A DNA stretch of 27,174 nt from DATGSF01 sp035302865. GTDB lineage: Bacteria; Bacteroidota; Bacteroidia; Chitinophagales; Chitinophagaceae. Of the stretch, positions 16,819-24,470 are shown in pieces. The first letter of the stretch is position 1; each line of letters starts with the position of its first letter. The stretch covers positions 1 through 27,174 of the forward strand of contig DATGSF010000224.1 of assembly GCA_035302865.1 (NCBI GenBank), given 5' to 3'. The notes under the pieces are model-generated. The model saw only the letters and a program-made list of their open reading frames with translations. It ran no database searches and was not told the origin of the DNA. The position numbers and the translations under genes are program-made.

Positions 16819-18357
16819 ATGGATACTAATAACGCAGTAAGTTTAGCACAAGAATTTTGGAACACTGTAGATTTTAAAGGAAAAGAATTCACTAAGGTTA
16901 AGGAAAATACTATAGTTTTTTGCCCGGGAAACCATTGGCCAGAAACGCAACTCTTAGAATGGTCATTACATACCTCTGCAGAAAGCTTTTTGCCATTTTT
17001 GGAAAAATATGAAGAATGGAAGAAGGAGTATGAGAGTATGTTGGATAACTGGGAGCAGGCAAATAATAAAGAAAATCTTGCACTTTTGGAAGATGTGGAA
17101 TCCTTAATTGTTAGGGGAATGGAAGAGAAAATGATAGGACAGACTTGGCAGATCTTAGAGGATTTAGAAAAGAAAAGAATTTCCTTATACGAAGTGCATC
17201 AATTACAATTAATTGAATTAGAAAACATACTTCAAGAACAAAAGTCCATAAATCAAAAAGTAGAATGGGATAATGCTATATTAAATGATGCAAAAAGTTT
17301 AAATGATACATGGAATGAAATTTGTAGTTATAAGCATACAGAAATAGAGCCTTATAAAAAAGAATGGAACGAATTACGCTTGGAATTTAATGAAAAAAGA
17401 AATAAATATTTAGATGAGCTTAGCATGCAACAAATGCATAATTTAGATCAAAAAATGCAATTATGTGAAAAAGCTGAAGCATTAAAAGATTCAAAGAATT
17501 GGAAAAAAACTTCTGATGAAATGAAAGCTTTAATGGATGCATGGAGAGTAATTGGACCTTTGCCTTCTTATGAAAAAAATGAAGAATTGTGGTTGCGATT
17601 TAGAGAAGCAAGAGATTATTTTTTTGAGCAAAGAAATGCTCACTTTGCCCAAGTTGAAAAAGAAGAAAAAGAAAACTTAAATAAGAAGATGCTTTTAATT
17701 GCTGAAGCTGAGAAACTTACAGGTGAGCCATGGAGAGAAAATACTGAGAGACATCAGCAAATAATAGAAGAATGGAAAAAGATAGGAAATGTACCCTTTG
17801 ATCAGATTCAGTCTATATGGGAACGTTTACAAAAAGCAAGAGATGCATTTTTTCAGGCAAAAAGAGAACAAGCTCGCGCCTTTAAAGAAGAATTAGAAAA
17901 TAATTTTCATATTAAGTCTAAATTGGTTGAACAGGCAGAAAAATTGCAAAATAGTACGCAATGGAGAGAAGCTACAGATGCTTTTCATGAACTAATGGAG
18001 CAATGGAAATCCGTTGGTAGAATAAGTAGAGAACATGGTGATGCTTTATGGAATAGATTTATTCAAGCACGTAGAAATTTCTTTGATAGAAAAGATAAAA
18101 ATAGAGAAGAAAGAAGGGCTAGGTATGAGGAATTTATTGAAAAAGAATATTTGGACTTGAAGAACCACTTACAAGATGAAAAAGAAAAATTAAAAGAGTT
18201 TAAAGAGAATGCTTTACGATTGAAGGGAGATGACGTAAAAGAAAGAGAACTGAAAACTCATTTAAATAATTTAATCAAGAAAATAGAAGATAATCTTCCT
18301 AAACTAGAAGAAAAGTTTAAAGATATAGAGAAGAGATTTAAAGAAAGTAAATCATAA
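16819..18357 (+). CDS. DUF349 repeat coiled-coil protein
   Basis: 512 aa, highly charged and almost wholly helical. Three clear DUF349 units lie at about 208-278, 285-351 and 361-428, each with a conserved tryptophan and the pattern W-x-x-[IV]-G then [LI]W-x-R[FL]-x-x-A-R-[DR]-x-F-F (for example LWLRFREARDYFF, IWERLQKARDAFF, LWNRFIQARRNFF). A more divergent unit may precede them. The C-terminal 80 residues are a plain charged coiled coil. There is no signal peptide or membrane segment. The function of Bacteroidota DUF349 proteins is unknown. It sits 12 nt after the acyl-CoA synthetase and 8 nt before the sensor kinase. Confidence 0.9.
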   Translation: MDTNNAVSLAQEFWNTVDFKGKEFTKVKENTIVFCPGNHWPETQLLEWSLHTSAESFLPFLEKYEEWKKEYESMLDNWEQANNKENLALLEDVESLIVRGMEEKMIGQTWQILEDLEKKRISLYEVHQLQLIELENILQEQKSINQKVEWDNAILNDAKSLNDTWNEICSYKHTEIEPYKKEWNELRLEFNEKRNKYLDELSMQQMHNLDQKMQLCEKAEALKDSKNWKKTSDEMKALMDAWRVIGPLPSYEKNEELWLRFREARDYFFEQRNAHFAQVEKEEKENLNKKMLLIAEAEKLTGEPWRENTERHQQIIEEWKKIGNVPFDQIQSIWERLQKARDAFFQAKREQARAFKEELENNFHIKSKLVEQAEKLQNSTQWREATDAFHELMEQWKSVGRISREHGDALWNRFIQARRNFFDRKDKNREERRARYEEFIEKEYLDLKNHLQDEKEKLKEFKENALRLKGDDVKERELKTHLNNLIKKIEDNLPKLEEKFKDIEKRFKESKS

Positions 18358-18365
18358 AATCAACT

Positions 18366-21305
18366 TTGAAAAGTGTAATATTTAAACCTAAACAAGTTTT
18401 ATTAATAGTGCTTCTTATAATTATTAGAGGCACTATTCTTTCATTTGCTCAAAAAGCACATTTTGTTCCAATTACTGTATCAGATGGGCTTCCTCAATCA
18501 CAAGCGACTAGCTTTATGGAAGATAAAAATGGTCAGCTATTTATAGGTACAGTTGGTGGATTGGGAATATATGATGGGAATAAAATTAAAAAATTAGATA
18601 AAACGAATGGGCTTTTTAGCAACTCCATTTATCAGATAAAAAAAGGAAAAGATGAAACTATCTATCTAGGACACTTACATGGAATTACTAAAATTAAAAA
18701 TAATCAAATAACTAAATACCCTTTAAAACAAAAAAATGCATTAATCCATTCTATGGAAATAGATCCGGATGGTAATGTCTGGGTTTTATCTAATGGTAGA
18801 GCTTTAATCTTAAAAAATGATTTAGATACCTTTCAAAATATAAATGACTATTTTGTAGAATACGAACAAGAATTAAAGGAGGATTTGATTTTCATTGATT
18901 TAGAATTAATGGAAGATGGAAGGGTATTGTTACTTTCTGTTCAAAAAGGCCCTCTGGTTTGGGAAAATAAAAAATTGAAATTATTAGATGAAAATAAAAA
19001 TAATTGGCAAGGCTTAGTTCAAAGAATTTTTGTTCAAAATGAAAAAATATACTTCAGTAATTTAAAAGTATTATATGTTTTAGAAAATGGATTGCTTGAA
19101 CCAATTCCTTTGCCGGATTTTAGAAAAGAAGAGTATATTTTAAACTTCCATTCAAATAATAAAGGAGATTATTGGCTTGCAACTTCAAGGGGAGGAATTT
19201 ATTTTTATCACAATAAAAAGTGGAATTATTATAATAAAAATAATGGATTTACTTCTGAAAATATTTTTAATATATATGAAGACCAAAGAGGCACTTATTG
19301 GTTTGGCTCAAATGGAGCAGGGATTTTTTCCTATAAAGATCAAAGTATAGTTTATTTTGATGAAAGCTCCGGCTTAAATAGTGCAAGCATTGTAGCAATA
19401 CAACAAGATAAGAATGGAAATATAATTGCTGCATCAAGTAATAATGGCCTGTTTGTCTTAACAGAGGAAGGAAATTTTAAAGAAGTTCTTTACAATAGAC
19501 AAAGTATTCAGGTTTTTAGCATGGTAAAAACTACAAATGGAAATGTGCTTATAGGTACTTCTTTGCATGGGCTGATGTCATGGAATGGAAATACTTTAAG
19601 CCAAATTAATAATTCACTTTTTACTATTACTAGCCTGTTTTATTTTCAACAATCTTTATTTTTAAATAGAGTGAATTATTTTCAGAAATGGAAAAATAAT
19701 ACTGTTGAAGATTTGAATTTCAACCATAATATACAAGCTATAGATAGTTTTTCTTCATCTGAATTACTATTAGGTACATCTAATGGCCTTTTTATTTATA
19801 ATACAAATAAGAATGAAGGAACTTTATTTGAACCCTTCAAAAACCTTAATGTTATAGATTTAGCACAGGATGAAGACTATATTTATATTGGTAGCCTTGA
19901 AGATGGGTTGTTTCAATATAATAAAAATGATAAAACAGTAAAAAGAATTACGACTAGCAATGGATTGAGTTGCAATTCAGTATATAGTTTATTAATAGAT
20001 CATAAAAATACATTATGGATAGGCACAGGTTGTGGGGTAGATGTTATTATAGGAAATGAGATTATAAATAAATCTAAGACGTGGAATTTAGGTGAAGTCG
20101 AATTAAACTCAGGGGTGTTATTTGAAGATAAAGATAAAAACATTTGGATAGGTACAAATCAGAAACTGTTTAAGTATAATCCTCATGAAGAACACGCAAT
20201 AGAGTCTTTATTGCCGAAGTTAATGTTTGAATCCATTCAACTTTCATCTAAAACTTTGAGTGCCAGTAAACTTAACCTAGAACCAATTGATGGAACTGAT
20301 TTTCCTAAGGAACCTATTTTTTTGCCAAAAGAAAATCATTTAACTTTTGAATTTAAAGCAGTCCAATTACCAAAACTGGAAAATGTAAAATATCGATATA
20401 AATTGGAAGGCATAGACGATGGATATACAGAAACGCAACAACATTTAGTGAGTTATCCTAATCTACCTTCTGGTAAATATACCTTTAAAGTTTGGCTTGT
20501 AGTTGGAAATAAGGAATATATTGAATCCGCAATATCTTATAAGTTCACCATTAATGCACCTATTTGGAAAAACACCTATTTTGGAATCGCAATAGCTCTG
20601 TTTTCTATAGCTATAACCTTTGCTATAATGTATTATATTAATAAGTGGAAAAATCATAGATTGATATGGCAACAAGAGATCAGAGAAGAAGAGCAGGCTA
20701 AAATAAGAGAGAAAACAGCAGAAGATTTTCACGATGAAATAGGTAATAAACTTACCCGCATTAAATTATTAACAAATATTGCGAAAATGCACATTTCTGA
20801 AGAAAATGAAAAGGTGCAAAATATAATGCAACAGATTGGAGAAAATGTCCAATTGCTTTTCTCAGGATCAAAAGATATTATATGGTCTTTGCAATCTGAA
20901 AGTGATTATTTAAATGAAATTTTACGAAAAATACATCAAAATATCGTAGAAACTATAGAAGGTTCTAATATAAAATTGACCACTAATATTTTTGATTCAG
21001 AAGAAAAATCTATCTCCTTGCCTCTGCAGTGGAGTAGAAATATTGTTATGATTTTTAAGGAAGCTACTAATAATGCTGTCAAGCACGCTTCGCCAACTGA
21101 ACTCATTTGGAATTTTAAGGAAAATGATGCATACTATATTTTATCTTTAGAAGATAATGGTATTGGAATTACAGAGCATGATATCCAAGGTAATGGCCTA
21201 AAAAATATGGAAAATAGAGCAAAAAGAATTCAAGCGAAATTAATAATTGAAGATTTACCAAAAGGTACAAGAGTTCATTTGTATTTAAATAAAAATAAAA
21301 TTTAA
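18366..21305 (+). CDS. Two-component sensor histidine kinase with Reg_prop beta-propeller and Y_Y_Y domain
   Basis: 979 aa. Starts at TTG 18366: a stop lies six codons upstream with no ATG or GTG between, and the signal peptide (KSVIFKPKQVLLIVLLIII, cut near FAQ-K) begins at once. Residues about 30-640 are Reg_prop-type propeller blades (repeated LFIGTVGGLGIYDGN, YWFGSNGAGIFSYKD, LWIGTGCGVDVII, IWIGTNQKLFKYN). A Y_Y_Y beta domain spans about 650-735, a single transmembrane helix 738-760, then a dimerisation helix with phospho-acceptor H789 in DFHDEIGNKLTRIK. The ATPase domain has the N-box EATNNAVKHA (from E899) and DNGIGI (from D930). The periplasmic propeller should sense an outside ligand. 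No response regulator adjoins it, and no receiver or AraC domain is fused. Confidence 0.9.
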   Translation: MKSVIFKPKQVLLIVLLIIIRGTILSFAQKAHFVPITVSDGLPQSQATSFMEDKNGQLFIGTVGGLGIYDGNKIKKLDKTNGLFSNSIYQIKKGKDETIYLGHLHGITKIKNNQITKYPLKQKNALIHSMEIDPDGNVWVLSNGRALILKNDLDTFQNINDYFVEYEQELKEDLIFIDLELMEDGRVLLLSVQKGPLVWENKKLKLLDENKNNWQGLVQRIFVQNEKIYFSNLKVLYVLENGLLEPIPLPDFRKEEYILNFHSNNKGDYWLATSRGGIYFYHNKKWNYYNKNNGFTSENIFNIYEDQRGTYWFGSNGAGIFSYKDQSIVYFDESSGLNSASIVAIQQDKNGNIIAASSNNGLFVLTEEGNFKEVLYNRQSIQVFSMVKTTNGNVLIGTSLHGLMSWNGNTLSQINNSLFTITSLFYFQQSLFLNRVNYFQKWKNNTVEDLNFNHNIQAIDSFSSSELLLGTSNGLFIYNTNKNEGTLFEPFKNLNVIDLAQDEDYIYIGSLEDGLFQYNKNDKTVKRITTSNGLSCNSVYSLLIDHKNTLWIGTGCGVDVIIGNEIINKSKTWNLGEVELNSGVLFEDKDKNIWIGTNQKLFKYNPHEEHAIESLLPKLMFESIQLSSKTLSASKLNLEPIDGTDFPKEPIFLPKENHLTFEFKAVQLPKLENVKYRYKLEGIDDGYTETQQHLVSYPNLPSGKYTFKVWLVVGNKEYIESAISYKFTINAPIWKNTYFGIAIALFSIAITFAIMYYINKWKNHRLIWQQEIREEEQAKIREKTAEDFHDEIGNKLTRIKLLTNIAKMHISEENEKVQNIMQQIGENVQLLFSGSKDIIWSLQSESDYLNEILRKIHQNIVETIEGSNIKLTTNIFDSEEKSISLPLQWSRNIVMIFKEATNNAVKHASPTELIWNFKENDAYYILSLEDNGIGITEHDIQGNGLKNMENRAKRIQAKLIIEDLPKGTRVHLYLNKNKI

Positions 21306-21399
21306 AAAAACATTTGATTATTGCAGATAATTATTGGATTGTTTCATTATTATGAATACTTTAGCAGAAAACACCATTTATTAACATAAATTATAGCAA

Positions 21400-22125
21400 A
21401 TGAGATTCTTTAACTTATTGATGATAACAATTTTAGCATCATTTACTTTGAAATTTAATACATTATACTCTCAGAGTATTATTGAATTAAAAGATGGAAC
21501 AATTATTGAAGCGTATATTGAATCTAAAGATGGAGCAACAATCGATTATAGAGTAAATAGTGATTCCGACCAAACATTATACTTTTTGAATAAAAGCGAG
21601 GTAAAATCTATAAAAGATAAAAACTCTAATCCTGCAAAAGTAACAGAAGAAAATAATTCCCTGCATAATTCTAGGGCGGAATTAATACCTGATGAAGATT
21701 TCGAATACATTTATTATAGCAATAGGTTTTATTTATATGACAAAGTAAATAATAAAAAAAGACTATCTAAGTCAGTAATGAAAAGTATGGTAAAAGGAAC
21801 TCCAGCTGAGAAATACCTTAAGTCGCATTATATATATAAGAATATAAGTAATGGGTTGTTAATACCGGGAGCAATATTTACTGCTGTTGGATTTGTAGGG
21901 TATATGATACAAGATTTTAATTCTTACAAATCAGACATTTATTTAGCGGTTTTAAGTAGCGGTGTTGGTCTTAGTCTAGTAAGTATTCCCTTCACTATGC
22001 TATCAAATAATAATGCTTACGAGGCAGCCTATCAATATACTAAACATAAAAGATTTAATGCACAAGAATTGAGCTTGAATTTTGCATTGACTGGAAATGG
22101 TTTTGGTCTAGTATTGAAATTTTAA
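21400..22125 (+). CDS. Hypothetical exported protein with two membrane helices
   Basis: 241 aa, not recognised. Residues 1-24 look like a signal peptide (LLMITILASFTLKF, then SQS). Residues 26-72 resemble a short beta domain of the LKDGTIIEAYI kind found in many Bacteroidota exported proteins. A polar linker (73-100) and a Tyr-rich segment (FEYIYYSNRFYLYDK) follow, then two glycine-containing hydrophobic helices at about 151-170 and 179-200, and the protein ends in a beta-like FALTGNGFGLVLKF with a terminal aromatic. It lies 94 nt after the kinase gene and before a strong hairpin; it may be read through from that operon. Confidence 0.7.
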   Translation: MRFFNLLMITILASFTLKFNTLYSQSIIELKDGTIIEAYIESKDGATIDYRVNSDSDQTLYFLNKSEVKSIKDKNSNPAKVTEENNSLHNSRAELIPDEDFEYIYYSNRFYLYDKVNNKKRLSKSVMKSMVKGTPAEKYLKSHYIYKNISNGLLIPGAIFTAVGFVGYMIQDFNSYKSDIYLAVLSSGVGLSLVSIPFTMLSNNNAYEAAYQYTKHKRFNAQELSLNFALTGNGFGLVLKF

Positions 22126-22138
22126 ATAAGTTAAAAAA

Positions 22139-22173
22139 TATAAAGTCCAATGACTTTACCATTGGACTTTATA
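22139..22173. terminator. Perfect 14-bp hairpin between convergent genes
   Basis: Arms 22139-22152 and 22160-22173 are exact reverse complements with a 7-nt loop. It lies 14 nt after the hypothetical gene stop and 5 nt beyond the 3' end of the minus-strand tRNA, so it probably ends transcripts from both sides. Confidence 0.8.
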
Positions 22174-22177
22174 TTTG

Positions 22178-22250
22178 TGGAGGATATCGGAATCGAACCG
22201 ATGACCTTTTGCATGCCATGCAAACGCTCTACCAATTGAGCTAATCCCCC
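22178..22250 (-). tRNA. tRNA-Ala, anticodon GGC
   Basis: 73 nt. The acceptor GGGGGAT (22250-22244) pairs with ATCCTCC (22185-22179), with one G-U pair. The D arm has AGCTCAATTGGTAGAGC, the anticodon arm has stem TTTGC/GCAAA around the loop ATGGCAT giving GGC (reads GCC and GCU), and the T arm contains GGTTCGATTCC. The discriminator base is A. CCA is not encoded (the next bases read ACA), so it must be added after transcription. Confidence 0.97.
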
Positions 22251-22283
22251 TTGTTATCTAGATCGGAAAATTCCGAATGCATT

Positions 22284-22291
22284 CAAAGATA
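22284..22291 (-). promoter_or_regulatory. -7 element TATCTTTG for tRNA-Ala
   Basis: Exact TAnnTTTG on the minus strand in the gap between holA and the tRNA, 33 nt upstream of the mature tRNA 5' end. This suggests the tRNA has its own promoter. Confidence 0.5.
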
Positions 22292-22311
22292 CATAATTTT
22301 TAAATAAAAAT

Positions 22312-23322
22312 TTATTTACGCATTAAAGTATTTAAATGACCAGTAAAGTATTTCAGGGCTTCTGAATCCGAAGAATAAGACTCAATTCCAACTACTTTTT
22401 TACTATAATCTTGTAAGGCCTCCAATGCTTGTATAGTTTTATGAATAGGAACCCTTTGTGCAATTTGTCTATGTTTTGACCATATTCCCAATCGTCTATC
22501 TTGAGCAAAATCACCTCCAGGAATATAATAACTTAAAAGTACTTTAGAAATATAATTGTAAAATACACCAACTACAAAAGGGCCGGCAGCATCTTTAGGA
22601 TTAGCTAAAAAATAATTTAACATACGCGCTATTTCCGTGGAGTTTTGTTGAAAAATCATATCTGGAAAGTCGAAAACCTGATACTCTTTATTCATTCCTA
22701 TTACTTCAGATACACTAGCTAAGTCTATACTTTCTTTATTTTTATAATTGATTTCAAACTTGCTTATTTCATTTACAATTTTATTTAAGTTGTTCCCTAG
22801 ATAGATATGAATTAAAGAAATAGCTTCTTTGCTAAAGTTTAAATTTTTGGATTTAGCATAATTTTCTATCCATTGAGGCAGCTCATAATCTTTTAATTTT
22901 TCTGCTGTGAAAAATATGCAATTTTGACTTTTTATTTTTGCTAGTTGCGTTCTCTTATCTAATTTTTTTCCCTTAAAATCCAAGATTAATATAGTGGATG
23001 GCATGGGTTGACTTATGTATGAAACAAGTTCGTTAAGGTTTTTCACCTCAGATGCATCTTTAAGAATGATTACCTGCTTTTCGCCGAACATAGGGTATTG
23101 TCGAGCTTGTTCAATAACTTGAGATGCAACAACTTCCTTGCCATAGAATATATTTAGATTAAAGTCTCTTTCTGCTTCCGGCAAAAGCACCTCTTCCATT
23201 GTTTTAACTATAGTATCTGTAAAATAAACCTCTTCTCCATCAAGGATATAAACTGGATAGTATTCTTGATTCTGAATAGTTTTTAAAAGTTCATTAAACG
23301 TTAAATTGATTTTCTTGCTCAT
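22312..23322 (-). CDS. holA: DNA polymerase III delta subunit HolA
   Basis: The clamp-loader delta subunit, which opens the beta sliding clamp. 336 aa, normal size. Seen: YPVYILDGEEVYFTD near residues 22-36, FNLNIFYGKEV, ARQYPMFGEKQVIILKDA, TILILDFKGKKLDKR, FFTAEKLKDYELPQWI, and the helical third domain with FPDMIFQQNSTEIARMLNYF and the LKYFTGHLNTLMRK end. These follow the holA order throughout. The ATG at 23322 is the only one before the first strand. A perfect -7 box ends 4 nt before this ATG. Confidence 0.93.
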   Translation of the reverse strand: MSKKINLTFNELLKTIQNQEYYPVYILDGEEVYFTDTIVKTMEEVLLPEAERDFNLNIFYGKEVVASQVIEQARQYPMFGEKQVIILKDASEVKNLNELVSYISQPMPSTILILDFKGKKLDKRTQLAKIKSQNCIFFTAEKLKDYELPQWIENYAKSKNLNFSKEAISLIHIYLGNNLNKIVNEISKFEINYKNKESIDLASVSEVIGMNKEYQVFDFPDMIFQQNSTEIARMLNYFLANPKDAAGPFVVGVFYNYISKVLLSYYIPGGDFAQDRRLGIWSKHRQIAQRVPIHKTIQALEALQDYSKKVVGIESYSSDSEALKYFTGHLNTLMRK

Positions 23323-23326
23323 TATT

Positions 23327-23334
23327 CAAATCTA
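23327..23334 (-). promoter_or_regulatory. -7 element TAGATTTG directly before holA
   Basis: Exact TAnnTTTG on the minus strand, with its last base 5 nt from the A of the holA ATG. If used, the mRNA would start at or within a base or two of the start codon. Confidence 0.35.
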
Positions 23335-23438
23335 TATAATTTAGTTGAATTGGATAAAATAATTTTTTTATCTGTAGTATGGATATTTAAAGTATTGCTA
23401 AATATTAGGTTTTTAAAAGTGAATTTAATGCTTTATAT

Positions 23439-23446
23439 TATATTTG
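23439..23446 (+). promoter_or_regulatory. -7 element TATATTTG for the coiled-coil protein gene
   Basis: Exact TAnnTTTG about 30 nt upstream of the ATG at 23477. No -33 TTG at the expected distance. Confidence 0.42.
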
Positions 23447-23476
23447 TTATTAAATATTGCGAAATAACTTGAAACT

Positions 23477-24379
23477 ATGGAAAAAGAAAAGCTTAAAAAC
23501 AAAAAATCAAATCGTGCTTGGATATATATTGCTATAATTGTCGTACTGTTAATAACGAATTTTTATTTGTTTTTTCAAAAGAAAGATGTTGACGAGAAAA
23601 ACCATCAAATGTTAGGCCAGGTAAGTGATGTTATTAGTGAAAAAGAAGAATTGCAACAAGAGTATGAAGCATCATTAAGTAGGTTAGACTTGCTTTATTC
23701 CGATAACCAACAATTAAATGAGGAATTGAAAGAAAAGAATAAAGAAATTGAAAAACAGAAAAAAAGAATTCAAAATATTTTAAATAATAAAAATGCAAGT
23801 GATGCGGAACTAAAGGAGGCTAGAACAATGATTCGAAATCTCAATAGGCAAATTGATAGTTATGAGGAAGAAATATATTCTTTAAGAAAAGCTAATTTAA
23901 AATTGAAAGAAGAAATTGATTCTATCAATGTGAAAAGTGAAAGTTTATCTGCTCAAATAGAATCTGGAAAAATTTTGGCTATAGGAAATATGAAAATAAA
24001 TGCGATTAGTTTACGCAGAAAAGGAAGAGTAGAAAAAGAGACTCAAAAGGCCAAGAAAGCAGATCTTTTAAGAATATCATTTGATATAATAGAAAATCGC
24101 TTCATAGAAAATTCCGAAGAAACTTTATATATTGCGATTACCAATCCAGAAGGATATTTATTAAGTAATGCTGCCTTAGGTTCTGGTTCTTTTGAGGATG
24201 GAAACGGAGAGGTGCAATATTATTCTGTATTCCAAAACGTAAAAGTGGAAAAAGGGAAACCGATAAGAGATGTTCAAGTGGATTGGGTACAAAGTTCTGA
24301 TTATGAAAAAGGGGAGTATATAGTAGAGATTTTTCATAAAGAAGAATCAATTGCAAAAAAGAAAGTATACCTTAGATAA
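23477..24379 (+). CDS. Membrane-anchored coiled-coil protein of unknown function
   Basis: 300 aa. A lysine-rich start (EKEKLKNKKSNR) precedes one transmembrane helix at about 14-33 (AWIYIAIIVVLLITNFYLFF). Residues about 50-165 form a long coiled coil rich in E, K, Q and L (EKEELQQEYEASL, NEELKEKNKEIEKQKKRIQ). The last 135 residues look like a beta-rich domain (LAIGNMKINAISLRRKGR, LYIAITNPEGYLL, YIVEIFHKEESI). The topology should be N-in with the coiled coil in the periplasm. Proteins of this layout are common in Bacteroidota and often mislabelled as SMC-like. It is divergent from holA and 91 nt upstream of the protease gene. Confidence 0.8.
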   Translation: MEKEKLKNKKSNRAWIYIAIIVVLLITNFYLFFQKKDVDEKNHQMLGQVSDVISEKEELQQEYEASLSRLDLLYSDNQQLNEELKEKNKEIEKQKKRIQNILNNKNASDAELKEARTMIRNLNRQIDSYEEEIYSLRKANLKLKEEIDSINVKSESLSAQIESGKILAIGNMKINAISLRRKGRVEKETQKAKKADLLRISFDIIENRFIENSEETLYIAITNPEGYLLSNAALGSGSFEDGNGEVQYYSVFQNVKVEKGKPIRDVQVDWVQSSDYEKGEYIVEIFHKEESIAKKKVYLR

Positions 24380-24411
24380 TTTCAAATAGTTTGAAAAAAT
24401 GTCGTTAATGT

Positions 24412-24442
24412 TTTGTAAAAAAATAAAGATTGTCTAACTTTA
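24412..24442 (+). promoter_or_regulatory. Promoter of the secreted protease: TTTG-N19-TAACTTTA
   Basis: TTTG at 24412-24415 and TAACTTTA (one mismatch to TAnnTTTG) at 24435-24442, with a 19-nt spacer that fits the Bacteroides -33/-7 consensus. The ATG at 24471 follows 28 nt later. This is the best two-box promoter in the window. Confidence 0.6.
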
Positions 24443-24470
24443 GGCACTTTAAAAACATAAAAACATAAAA

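Noticed and set aside
22264..22275. CGGAA/TTCCG inverted repeat upstream of tRNA-Ala
   Set aside because: The loop would be two bases; it is too small to support a regulatory call.
24380..24396. Hairpin TTTCAAA-TAG-TTTGAAA after the coiled-coil gene
   Set aside because: Short AT-only stem with a 3-nt loop and no T tract; not good evidence of a terminator.
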